Shown here: in pieces, positions 35,095 to 43,692 of the stretch
Layout: each line of letters opens with the position of its first letter
How positions within the stretch are numbered: position 1 is the first letter of the stretch
NCBI RefSeq assembly: GCF_016429065.1
Contig: NZ_JAELTX010000014.1
Span: 1 to 56,725 of the forward strand
From: Pedobacter sp. ASV17
GTDB lineage: Bacteria > Bacteroidota > Bacteroidia > Sphingobacteriales > Sphingobacteriaceae
Length of the DNA: 56,725 bases
Direction: 5' to 3'
Made by a program: the position numbers and the translations under genes
The notes under the pieces: generated by a model
The model's database searches: none
Seen by the model: only the letters and a program-made list of their open reading frames with translations
What the model was told of the DNA's origin: nothing

Positions 35095-36876
35095 TTAAAA
35101 AATATATTTATTAGCTTCTATGATCTGTTGGGCTACATTCTGACGGGCCTCTTTTACATTGAAAGGCTCCATTTTGGTAAATCTTCTCAAGCCTACCAAC
35201 ATCATACGGAGTTCATCACCCTCACCAAATGCCCACAGTGCTTCTTTACCTGCTTTGGCTACGCCATCAACAGCCTCAACAAAATAGATGCGCATCATAT
35301 CCAATTGACCTTTGCAAGCTTCCTCACCTTTCATGCTTACCAATTTCTCTGTACGCAACAAAGTCGATTCTGCTACATAAACGTAACTAGCCATATCAGC
35401 AATATTCATCAAAATTTCCTGCTCTTTGCTCAAGCTCATCATCAGCTTTTGCACCGCAGCACCTGCGACCATCAAGGTTGCTTTTTTCAGATTTTGCAAA
35501 GTTTTCTTCTCGGCAGCAAACAGCGTGTTGTCTTCTTCGCCAAAATCAGGAATCGACATCAGCTCCGCTGCTACCGCCGTTGCAGGAGTCATCAGATCCA
35601 ACTCACCTTTCATGGCACGTTTCAACATCATATCAACAGTCAACAATCGGTTGATTTCGTTCGTTCCTTCAAAAATACGGTTGATACGTGCATCACGATA
35701 AGCTCGGTCCATTGGCGCATCGGCACTAAAGCCCATCCCGCCATAAATCTGTACACCCTCATCCACTACGTAATCTAACGCTTCAGAGCCCCAAACTTTT
35801 AAAATGGCGCACTCTACTGCAAATTGCTCTACCGATTTCAATTTAGCTTTAGCTGGTTCCATGCCATCAGCCACTAAAGCATCATAGGTATCGTCAATAT
35901 TTTGTCCAGCACGGTAATTTGCTGCGTCTACCGCATAAACCTTGGTCGCCATTTCAGCTATTTTATAACGGATAGCACCATATTTTGAAATTGACCTGCC
36001 AAACTGCTGACGCTCATTAGCATAGTTTACAGCTGTACTAATGGTTGCCTTAGAAGCACCAATAGCTGCCGCCGAAAGTTTAATACGACCAATGTTCAAG
36101 ATGTTAACGGCAATTTTAAAACCATTCTGACGATCGCTCAACATATTCTCTACCGGTACCGTACAATCGTTAAAGAAAATCTGGCGGGTTGAAGAACCTT
36201 TAATTCCCATTTTATGTTCTTCAGGATTCATGGTAATGCCACCAAAATCACGCTCTACAATAAAAGCGGTAAGGTTTTCGTCATCATCAATTTTGGCAAA
36301 AACAATAAAGATATCTGCAAAACCGCCATTGGTGATCCACATTTTTTGTCCGTTAATGATGTAATGCTTGCCATCCTCGCTCAACTTGGCTTTGGTTTTT
36401 CCAGAGTTGGCGTCCGAACCCGAGTTAGGCTCTGTTAAACAGTAAGCCGCTTTCCACTCGCCAGTACCTAGCTTTGGAATATATTTGGCTTTTTGCTCCT
36501 CGTTTCCGTAATACAAAATAGGCAAAGTACCAATCCCAGTATGTGCTGATAACGCTACCGCGAACGAATGTCCCGCACCTACCACGTCAGCCACCAACAT
36601 AGAAGTATTGAAGTTCTTACCGAAACCTCCATATTCTTCGGGCACAGAAACCCCAAGAATACCCAGCTCGCCCGCTTTGGTCAATAAGGTCGGCATTAAC
36701 TCTGGATCTTCGTGACTGTCCAATTTCTCTAAGTTAGGATAAACCTCTGCTGCCAAGAAATCGCGACAGGTCTGCGCAATCATTTGCTGTTCTTCATCAA
36801 ATTCTTCTGGTATAAATACATCGTGGTAAGATGTTTCCTTAATAAGGAATTCCCCTCCTTTAATTGTTTTGCTCAT
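35095..36876 (-). CDS. Acyl-CoA dehydrogenase family protein, 593 aa
   Basis: The N-terminal, middle and C-terminal acyl-CoA dehydrogenase domains are complete. AYCLTEPNSGSDANSGKTKA and KMWITNGGFADIFIVFAKID contact FAD, GIKGSSTRQIFFNDCTVP lies in the beta domain, and QIYGGMGFSADAPMDRAYRD followed by INRIFEGTNEINRLL holds the usual catalytic-Glu segment. Residues beyond about 420 form an extra helical domain found in the long (about 590 aa) class of this phylum. It oxidises acyl-CoA to trans-2-enoyl-CoA in the cytoplasm, the first step of beta-oxidation. It is the last gene of the cluster, separated from the thiolase by a decayed gene, and ends at a good terminator. Confidence 0.96.
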   Translation of the reverse strand: MSKTIKGGEFLIKETSYHDVFIPEEFDEEQQMIAQTCRDFLAAEVYPNLEKLDSHEDPELMPTLLTKAGELGILGVSVPEEYGGFGKNFNTSMLVADVVGAGHSFAVALSAHTGIGTLPILYYGNEEQKAKYIPKLGTGEWKAAYCLTEPNSGSDANSGKTKAKLSEDGKHYIINGQKMWITNGGFADIFIVFAKIDDDENLTAFIVERDFGGITMNPEEHKMGIKGSSTRQIFFNDCTVPVENMLSDRQNGFKIAVNILNIGRIKLSAAAIGASKATISTAVNYANERQQFGRSISKYGAIRYKIAEMATKVYAVDAANYRAGQNIDDTYDALVADGMEPAKAKLKSVEQFAVECAILKVWGSEALDYVVDEGVQIYGGMGFSADAPMDRAYRDARINRIFEGTNEINRLLTVDMMLKRAMKGELDLMTPATAVAAELMSIPDFGEEDNTLFAAEKKTLQNLKKATLMVAGAAVQKLMMSLSKEQEILMNIADMASYVYVAESTLLRTEKLVSMKGEEACKGQLDMMRIYFVEAVDGVAKAGKEALWAFGEGDELRMMLVGLRRFTKMEPFNVKEARQNVAQQIIEANKYIF

Positions 36877-36912
36877 TGTTTTAAGTATTTAGTAGTTAGA
36901 TATTAGTATTTA

Positions 36913-37214
36913 GATAAACGACCTCAATTGAGACTGAAATGAATGGCTCATTTTCTGGCAATCGTTTATTCCCCCTATTAACAACTCTAACTCATCTGCC
37001 AATAAAATATTTTAAATTATAAGATATCATTAATTGTGTTTCGGTTTCATCAGATGACGCATGTGCAACAGATAGAAAATACAGTAACTCTTTATCCGAA
37101 TTACGCCCTGCTCCCCTCTGTAATATTAGATGGAATTGAAACGGCAGCGCTATCAATTTGAGTGACTAGCGCTATTGCTTTTTGCCAAGTTTTCAATTCT
37201 TCGTACTTATGCAT
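36913..37214 (-). pseudogene. Decayed copy of the four-helix-bundle gene at 38459-38818
   Basis: From the ATG at 37214 the frame reads MHKYEELKTWQKAIALVT, as in the intact gene. It then skips about 20 codons (DIYRATSKFPDKERFGLIS is missing) and resumes at QIDSAAVSIPSNITEG. An extra base in the next codons gives a stop, and in another frame NSDKELLYFLSVAHASSDET and later parts can still be traced to about 36913. An internal deletion plus a frameshift rule out a working protein. Even the flanks (CTAAATACTAA before the start) resemble those of the intact copy, so the spacer itself was duplicated. Confidence 0.88.
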
Positions 37215-37249
37215 TTCTAAATACTAAATACTAACATCTAAATTCTTCT

Positions 37250-38425
37250 CTACAAGATTTCAAATATCCCTGCAGCACCTTGTCCTGTTCCTACACACAT
37301 GGTAACCATGCCGTATTTCTGGTTTTGGCGCTTGGCTTCGTTAAAAAGTTGCACCGATAATTTAGCTCCTGTACAACCCAACGGATGACCTAAAGCAATG
37401 GCTCCTCCATTTACATTAATTTTGCTTTGGTCTAAGCCTAAGGTTCTGATGATGGCCAATGACTGTGAAGCAAAAGCCTCGTTCAATTCAATCAGCCCAA
37501 TTTCATCCTGTTTCATGTTGGCCATTTTTAAAGCTTTCGGAATAGCCTCAATTGGACCAATACCCATAATACGAGGTGGCACACCTGCTATACCATAACT
37601 TACCATACGGGCGATAGGTTCAGCGCCTAGTTCCTTCATTTTCTTTTCTGAAACGACCAGTACAAAAGCAGCACCATCTGAAGTTTGTGAAGAGTTACCT
37701 GCAGTAATACAACCATCGGCAGCAAAAACAGGTTTCAACTTGGCCAAACGGTCTAACGTTGTATCAGCACGCGGACCTTCGTCTGTATCTACCACATAGC
37801 TACGAGTCTGCTTTTTCATGTTGGCATCCAAATAGTTTTCGTTTACCGTAATAGGCAATACCCCTGCTTTTAAATGACCATTTTTAATGGCTTCAACGGC
37901 TTTTAAGTGCGAGCGATAAGCAAACTCATCCTGATCTTCTCTGCTCACGTTATATTCTTTGGCTACAGCTTCCGCAGTTAACCCCATTCCCCAATACCAA
38001 TCAGGATTATTTTTGGCCACATCTGGATTAGGCACCAGTTTCCATCCACCAAACGGCATTCCCGACATCACTTCTACTCCACCTGCTACAATACAATCGG
38101 CCATGCCCGCTTTAATTTTAGCAACTGCGGTGGCAATGGTTTCTAAACCCGAGGCACAATACCTGTTGACGGTTACACCCGGTACTTTGTCCGTATCCAA
38201 ACCCATCAAACTGATCATACGACCAATGTTCAAACCTTGTTCCGCTTCGGGAGTGGCATTACCCACAATCACATCGTCAATTTCCTCTTTTACCAAATTA
38301 GGTACCGATGCCACCAATTGTCTGATCACATCCGCAGCCAAATCATCGGCTCTGGTAAAGCGAAATACCCCTCTTGGAGCCTTGCCAACGGCTGTTCTAA
38401 GTCCTGCTATTATGTATGCTTCCAT
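37250..38425 (-). CDS. Acetyl-CoA C-acyltransferase (beta-ketothiolase), 391 aa
   Basis: The family length is exact. The active-site Cys90 is in VNRYCASGLETIA, the His is in GGAIALGHPLGCTGAK, and the second Cys is in TMCVGTGQGAAGIFE at the end. NEAFASQSLAI is the conserved central signature. It cleaves 3-ketoacyl-CoA with CoA to acetyl-CoA and a shortened acyl-CoA, the last step of beta-oxidation. It follows the fused dehydrogenase/hydratase gene across the small four-helix-bundle gene, and these enzymes probably form a complex as in other bacteria. Confidence 0.97.
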   Translation of the reverse strand: MEAYIIAGLRTAVGKAPRGVFRFTRADDLAADVIRQLVASVPNLVKEEIDDVIVGNATPEAEQGLNIGRMISLMGLDTDKVPGVTVNRYCASGLETIATAVAKIKAGMADCIVAGGVEVMSGMPFGGWKLVPNPDVAKNNPDWYWGMGLTAEAVAKEYNVSREDQDEFAYRSHLKAVEAIKNGHLKAGVLPITVNENYLDANMKKQTRSYVVDTDEGPRADTTLDRLAKLKPVFAADGCITAGNSSQTSDGAAFVLVVSEKKMKELGAEPIARMVSYGIAGVPPRIMGIGPIEAIPKALKMANMKQDEIGLIELNEAFASQSLAIIRTLGLDQSKINVNGGAIALGHPLGCTGAKLSVQLFNEAKRQNQKYGMVTMCVGTGQGAAGIFEIL

Positions 38426-38458
38426 TTTTAATAGTATTTAGTAGTTAGATTTTAGTAT

Positions 38459-38818
38459 TTAGACAGATGACTTTAATTTGGACTGGAATGAATAACTCAT
38501 TTTTTGCCATTCGTTTATTTTCTCTGTTAACAACTCTAACTCTTCTTCCAATAAATAATTTAAATTATAAGATATAATCAATTGCGTCTCGGTTTCATAG
38601 GACGAACCATGCGCTATCGATAAAAAATAAAGGAACTCTTTATCTGAATTTCGGCCAGCGCCTTCTGCGATATTAGATGGAATTGAAACTGCAGCTCTAT
38701 TGATTTGACTAATCAATCCAAATCTTTCCTTATCTGGAAATTTAGAGGTAGCACGATAGATATCCGTAACTAACTCTATTGCTTTCTGCCAAACTTTCAA
38801 GTCTTTGTACTTATGCAT
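38459..38818 (-). CDS. Four-helix-bundle protein (23S rRNA intervening-sequence protein family), 119 aa
   Basis: MHKYKDLKVWQKAIELVTDI, FGLISQINRAAVSIPSNIAE and FLYFLSIAHGSSYETETQLI are the standard signature of the small all-helical protein first seen in spirochaete 23S rRNA inserts. In Bacteroidota such genes are scattered singly in spacers. No enzymatic role is known. It sits between the fused dehydrogenase/hydratase gene (35 bases away) and the thiolase gene. A broken copy lies in the next spacer of the same cluster, which suggests a mobile history. A link to fatty-acid breakdown is not implied. Confidence 0.93.
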   Translation of the reverse strand: MHKYKDLKVWQKAIELVTDIYRATSKFPDKERFGLISQINRAAVSIPSNIAEGAGRNSDKEFLYFLSIAHGSSYETETQLIISYNLNYLLEEELELLTEKINEWQKMSYSFQSKLKSSV

Positions 38819-38853
38819 TTCTAAATACTAACTACTAATATCTAAATACCTTC

Positions 38854-41268
38854 CTAATTTCTCAACGGCTTCCCTTTCGTCACAATACTTTGGATACGCT
38901 CCAGTGTTTTACGCTCTCCGCATAGCGATAAAAAGGCTTCTCTCTCCAGATCTAACAAATATTGCTCGGTCACTTCAGTTGGTGACGACAAATCTCCACC
39001 GCACATTACATAACCTAGTTTTTCCGAAATCTTCTTGTCGTGCTCTGAGATGTAGTGACCAGAGTACATGCTATTCGCTCCGGCGTAAACAATACCCAGA
39101 CCTTGTTTGCCCAGTACTTTAATATTTTTACGTTGCACTGGCTTGGTATAACCCGCATCGGCCAGCTCAATGGCTTTAGCTTTGGCATCCGCTATTAAAC
39201 GGCTACGGTTCATGCTAATGGCGTATTTATCTTTCTGCAAATAACCCAATTCAAAAGCTTCCACAGCAGAGGTCGACACTTTGGCCATACCAATGGTTAA
39301 GAAGCGATTTTTTAAAGTGTTTTGTACAATTTGATCATCTCTAAATTCATCAGACGCCCTTAAAGCAAACTCTTTGGTTCCGCCACCACCAGGAATCACG
39401 CCCACACCAAACTCCACCAGTCCCATATAAGTTTCAGCACTTAATTGTACGTGGTCGGCGTGTAAGCTAAATTCGCAGCCACCACCCAAGGTAAGGTTAT
39501 GTGGCGCCACCACTACCGGAATTGATGAGTAACGGATACGCATAGAAGTATTTTGGAATAAACGTATAGCCATGTTCAGCTCTTCCCATTCCTGCTCTAC
39601 AGCCATCATGAAAATCATGCCCACATTAGCTCCCGCAGAGAAATTGGCACCGTCGTTACCAATCACTACGCCACGATAATCCTTTTCGGCCATATCAATG
39701 GCTTTATTGATGGCACTTAACGTATCACCTCCAATGGTATTCATTTTCGAGTGGAACTCTACATTTAAAATACCATCGCCCAGATCAATGATCGATGCCC
39801 CGGCATTTTTATAAAGCACTTTATTGTTGGCTTTCAGGTTTTCTAGAATAATGAAATCTGAAGTACCTGGAATAGCCTTATAGCTTTTCGAAGGAATGTC
39901 GTAGTATTTCTTTACGCCATCTTCTACTTTATAGAACGAGGTATTACCCGCAGCCAACATTTCACTTACCCAAGCAGCTGGTTCATTGCCATATTTCTTC
40001 ATCCCTTCAATGGCTTCGGTTACGCCAACGGCATCCCAAACTTCGAAAGGCCCAAGTTCCCAGCCAAAACCAGCACGCATGGCATCATCTATTTTATAAA
40101 GTTCATCGGCAATTTCTGGAATACGATCCGAAACATATTCGAACAAGCCAAAGAACGAAGTACGAAACAGTTCGCCCGCTTTATCTTTTCCCGCAGCAAA
40201 AACCTTCATCCTATCGGCTACCTTATCGATGCTTTTGGTCATCTCCAGCGTAGCGGATTTTACTTTTTGCTGTGGCTTATATTCTAGTGTTTTAAGGTCA
40301 AGTGCTAAGATTTCGCTTTTACCTTCTGCATTTTTGATTTTTTTATAGAAACCTTGCTTGGTCTTATCGCCCAGCCAATTGTTTTCGGCCATTTTTTCTA
40401 CATAGTCAGGGAGCTTGAACAAGTCGTGAGCTTTATCGTTGGGCACATTATCATACAAGCCTTTGGCCACTTTGATCATGGTATCCAAACCTACTACATC
40501 CGAAGTACGGAAAGTAGCCGATTTTGGCCTGCCCAATGCTGGACCAGTAAACTTATCCACTTCCTCTATGGTTAGATCTAATTTCTCTACGGAATGCAGC
40601 AAAGCCATGATCGAATACACTCCTACACGATTAGCAATAAAAGCAGGCGTATCTTTACACAACACTGTTGTTTTGCCCAAAAACTTATCGCCATAATGCA
40701 TCAAGAAATCTATAATTTCTGGTTTGGTGTGCGGTGTTGGGATAATTTCGAGCAACCTTAAATAGCGTGGCGGATTAAAAAAGTGAGTCCCACAGAAATT
40801 CGCTTTAAAATCTTCACTTCTTCCTTCGGCCATTAAGTGGATTGGAATACCCGAGGTATTTGAGGTTACTAACGTTCCCGGCTTGCGAAACTGTTCTACC
40901 TGTTCAAATACTTTCTTCTTGATGTCCAAGTTTTCTACCACTACCTCAATGATCCAATCGTAATTGGCAATTTTAGGCATGTCGTCATCGAAATTGCCTG
41001 TACTGATTTTTTGAAGTACACTTTGTGAATAGATTGGAGAAGGATTACTTTTCACTGCGGTTTGCAAAGCCGTATTAACGATCCTATTTTTTACTGCCTT
41101 ATGATCTAGCGCCAAGCCCTTTGCTTGTTCCTCAGCCGTCAATTCCTTCGGCGCAATATCCAACAATAAAACTTCTACGCCAATATTAGCAAAATGGCAG
41201 GCAATACGTGAACCCATAATACCTGACCCTAAAACCGCTACTTTCGTTATGTTTTTTTTCAGCATCAT
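38854..41268 (-). CDS. Bifunctional 3-hydroxyacyl-CoA dehydrogenase / enoyl-CoA hydratase, 804 aa
   Basis: Start placed at the ATG 41268 (MMLKKNITKVAVLGSGIMGS); the frame to 41325 adds 19 residues unlike the family. The order is reversed relative to E. coli FadB/FadJ. The NAD-binding dehydrogenase comes first (GSGIMGSRIACHFANIG, LVTSNTSGIPIHLMAEG, GTHFFNPPRYLRLLEIIPTP), then a second dehydrogenase helical domain. The crotonase-fold hydratase is last (GVVIGNDGANFSAGANVGMI, PHNLTLGGGCEFSLHADHV). This layout is usual in Bacteroidota and archaea. It hydrates enoyl-CoA and oxidises the 3-hydroxyacyl-CoA, the middle steps of beta-oxidation. It is downstream of the MarR gene. Confidence 0.95.
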   Translation of the reverse strand: MMLKKNITKVAVLGSGIMGSRIACHFANIGVEVLLLDIAPKELTAEEQAKGLALDHKAVKNRIVNTALQTAVKSNPSPIYSQSVLQKISTGNFDDDMPKIANYDWIIEVVVENLDIKKKVFEQVEQFRKPGTLVTSNTSGIPIHLMAEGRSEDFKANFCGTHFFNPPRYLRLLEIIPTPHTKPEIIDFLMHYGDKFLGKTTVLCKDTPAFIANRVGVYSIMALLHSVEKLDLTIEEVDKFTGPALGRPKSATFRTSDVVGLDTMIKVAKGLYDNVPNDKAHDLFKLPDYVEKMAENNWLGDKTKQGFYKKIKNAEGKSEILALDLKTLEYKPQQKVKSATLEMTKSIDKVADRMKVFAAGKDKAGELFRTSFFGLFEYVSDRIPEIADELYKIDDAMRAGFGWELGPFEVWDAVGVTEAIEGMKKYGNEPAAWVSEMLAAGNTSFYKVEDGVKKYYDIPSKSYKAIPGTSDFIILENLKANNKVLYKNAGASIIDLGDGILNVEFHSKMNTIGGDTLSAINKAIDMAEKDYRGVVIGNDGANFSAGANVGMIFMMAVEQEWEELNMAIRLFQNTSMRIRYSSIPVVVAPHNLTLGGGCEFSLHADHVQLSAETYMGLVEFGVGVIPGGGGTKEFALRASDEFRDDQIVQNTLKNRFLTIGMAKVSTSAVEAFELGYLQKDKYAISMNRSRLIADAKAKAIELADAGYTKPVQRKNIKVLGKQGLGIVYAGANSMYSGHYISEHDKKISEKLGYVMCGGDLSSPTEVTEQYLLDLEREAFLSLCGERKTLERIQSIVTKGKPLRN

Positions 41269-41347
41269 TTTTTCTTTAACGGTAAAAAAGCTATTATGAT
41301 TTTTTAAACATTTTCTATTTGGCAAATCATAATGGTTCTGTTCATTA

Positions 41348-41785
41348 TTATTTTTTGGTTGGCCGATAAGCCAATGTTAACTGGTTAATTTTATCCAGCG
41401 TATTGATCAATTGTTCTTTCTCTCTAACGCTCAGCTTTTCATTCAGATATTCATTAAATGAAATCACCACATCGCGGGCAAGCTTCCGTTTTTCGATACC
41501 AAAAGGCGTCAAGAAAATCTTTACAGACCTCTTATCTCCTTCTGATGTTTCCCTATAAATCAACCCCGATTCTTCCATATTGTTTAGCATTCTCGACAAA
41601 CTTGTGGCCTTAACCCCAAGCAAGCTCGCCAATGCCGATACAGCAGTGCCCTCAGCTTCAATATTAATGAGTACGTAGCCTATGGCTTGGGTAATCCCAA
41701 ATCCAGATGCAATTTGGTTATAGGTGTTGGAAACGTTTTGCCAAACCACCTTTAAAAAATAATCTACTGTTTCTTTCTGCCTCAT
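41348..41785 (-). CDS. MarR-family transcriptional regulator of the beta-oxidation cluster, 145 aa
   Basis: I start at the ATG 41785 (MRQKETVDYFLKVVWQ), not at 41809, because promoter and operator sequences occupy the extra codons. A winged helix is clear (AVSALASLLGVKATSLSRML recognition part, ESGLIYRETSEGDKRSVKIF wing), with helical dimerisation ends. MarR proteins bind palindromes as dimers and release DNA on binding a small ligand. As first gene of the fatty-acid cluster, an acyl-CoA or fatty acid is the natural ligand; that is inference. Its promoter is spanned by a perfect inverted repeat, which points to self-control. Confidence 0.93.
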   Translation of the reverse strand: MRQKETVDYFLKVVWQNVSNTYNQIASGFGITQAIGYVLINIEAEGTAVSALASLLGVKATSLSRMLNNMEESGLIYRETSEGDKRSVKIFLTPFGIEKRKLARDVVISFNEYLNEKLSVREKEQLINTLDKINQLTLAYRPTKK

Positions 41786-41795
41786 CAATTTATTA

Positions 41796-41840
41796 TGCTT
41801 GCATAACAAATTTAGTGAATTGATTTTTACTATGCAAGCA
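41796..41840 (-). promoter_or_regulatory. Promoter and inverted-repeat operator of the MarR/beta-oxidation cluster
   Basis: On the minus strand TTG (41837-41835), 20 bases, TAAATTTG (41814-41807) match the phylum's promoter. Transcription would begin near 41800, about 15 bases before the ATG at 41785. TGCTTGCATA (41796-41805) and TATGCAAGCA (41831-41840) are exact inverted copies. One lies on the start site and the other on the upstream TTG, so a bound dimer would block polymerase. Confidence 0.75.
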
Positions 41841-41876
41841 GAATATCACTTTTTTGAATGTGACTTAAATTTCCTT

Positions 41877-43625
41877 CTAATAAGCCGAGGTGATATTATC
41901 CACGTCGCCAGCAAACTTCCACTTTGTACTAAAATCTTCGGCTAACTTTTGATTGGTCAACAAAGCCCTTAACATTTCCACGGGCATGCAATTTTCTTTC
42001 AAAACTCTCTCGTGGAAAGTAATGTTGGTCATTTTACCAGTTTGCACCAACTCCTTTTGTAGTTCCTTAAACTGTAAGCCTCCAATCATATATCCAATTT
42101 GATATAAAGGACCATAATTACCTGTAAAAGACCTTCTCACTTCCGCTTCGGCATTAGCTCTTTCAAAGCCTACACGCTCTACCAAAAAGTCGATACACTG
42201 TTTGGGTGTCCATTCGCCTAAATGATACTTGGTAGAAAAAATAATACGGGCACAACGGTGCATGCGCCAAAATAACATTCCAATTTTATCCTCAGGTGTT
42301 TTTGCAAAGTTGTTATTCCAAAGCAGCATTTCCCAATACAAGGACCAGCCTTCGGTCCAAAATGGAGTGCTAAATGCCCTACGATATGGCTTGTACCTGC
42401 TTTGCATGTAATATTGCAGGTTATGTCCCGGAATCAATTCATGGAAAACCACCGCTCTTGAAAAATGTCTATTATTCCCTCTCAAAGTCATCATTTTTGC
42501 TTCATCGGTCATATCTTCCGTTGGATAGGCGATCAATACCGACTCTCCTCCTAAAAAGAAGGGCGCAAAACGTTGTTCTTCGGGCGTTAGCATACGCATG
42601 CGCCAACCTTCTTTGGCCAAAGCTGGAACGGCAATCAGTTTATTTTGCTCTACAAAGTTGATAGCCTCATTTGCTAGCTCAAAAACCAACTCAGGTTGCT
42701 TACCCAAAGGAGGATAGGCAGTTTTCACTTTCTCCAGTGCGGCTTTCCAGTCGCTCCCAAATCCCATTTCACGAGTAGCTTTCGCCATTTCCGCATCGCA
42801 CCAAGCGAATTCCTTTTGAGCGATGGCCGTAAGCTCTTCTGGCGTGTAAGCAATCATTTCATTTTGCAAACCATCTATTAAAGCTGATCGCCCAATAGGC
42901 TCACCAACGATACCCGTTCCGTCATTTAAGGCCGCATTTTGCTTGGCGATTTTTTCTAAGTCTGTAGCGTAATTTTTCAGTGCTGCAATAACTTCTGGAT
43001 ATAGGCTTTTGGTAGCCTTGGTAAACTGAGGATCATAACCTTCATAAAACTTGTAAGCTTCTGTAAAGCCCGCAGTATATTGACCAATGGTTTGTTGTGC
43101 CCAGCTTGCCTGCTTCGAATTCACAGAAAGCTCTTTTTTATCGATAGCCCTCTTCGTTATTTCAATTTGCGTTTTCAACCGCTCAAAAGCGGCGCTAACT
43201 TCGATTCCAAGCTGCTGCTTACCAATCCTCCTTTTCTGCTCAAAATCTACGATGATACTTGCAAAGGGCAGTAAATAGCTATTGTTCTTGAATTCTTGAT
43301 AAGCGTTTTTTAAAGTTTTGTCGTTTGCGGTGATACTTTTTTTCAACAAAAGATAATCAACCTTTTCATTTTGAGATAATTTGGCAAATGGGATATTTTT
43401 CATTTGAGAAAGCCAGTCTCTATAGAATTGATCCATTCGTATAAAATACTCCTCAGTTCTCTTTAACACATATTTTCTATTGAGCATGTTTTCATCAGAC
43501 TGAAACTGATTGATATAAGGCTGCAAAGCACTGGTTTCGTTATGCTCAACAATAGCGGAGGTTTGTGCGTTAGCCACAAGAAACATATTCAAAATGGCAA
43601 AGAGGAGAACTTTTCTCATATTCAA
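41877..43625 (-). CDS. DUF885 zinc-peptidase-like protein, secreted, 582 aa
   Basis: Signal peptide about 1-20 (LNMFLVANA/Q); the start is either ATG at 43625 or the third codon. The diagnostic metal site is HELIPGH (His395, Glu396, His401) followed by FWTEGWSLYWEML (Glu425). Family members are mainly helical and look like thermolysin-class metallopeptidases. Exported Bacteroidota copies are thought to degrade peptides, but few have been tested. It is divergent from the Omp85-like gene with only 67 bases between the starts, so a shared control region is likely. Confidence 0.92.
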   Translation of the reverse strand: MNMRKVLLFAILNMFLVANAQTSAIVEHNETSALQPYINQFQSDENMLNRKYVLKRTEEYFIRMDQFYRDWLSQMKNIPFAKLSQNEKVDYLLLKKSITANDKTLKNAYQEFKNNSYLLPFASIIVDFEQKRRIGKQQLGIEVSAAFERLKTQIEITKRAIDKKELSVNSKQASWAQQTIGQYTAGFTEAYKFYEGYDPQFTKATKSLYPEVIAALKNYATDLEKIAKQNAALNDGTGIVGEPIGRSALIDGLQNEMIAYTPEELTAIAQKEFAWCDAEMAKATREMGFGSDWKAALEKVKTAYPPLGKQPELVFELANEAINFVEQNKLIAVPALAKEGWRMRMLTPEEQRFAPFFLGGESVLIAYPTEDMTDEAKMMTLRGNNRHFSRAVVFHELIPGHNLQYYMQSRYKPYRRAFSTPFWTEGWSLYWEMLLWNNNFAKTPEDKIGMLFWRMHRCARIIFSTKYHLGEWTPKQCIDFLVERVGFERANAEAEVRRSFTGNYGPLYQIGYMIGGLQFKELQKELVQTGKMTNITFHERVLKENCMPVEMLRALLTNQKLAEDFSTKWKFAGDVDNITSAY

Positions 43626-43692
43626 TGGTTAAGGTTCCCTAATATAAGTATGATTACCCTAATCCACAGAAATTCATTTACTTTGTAGACAA

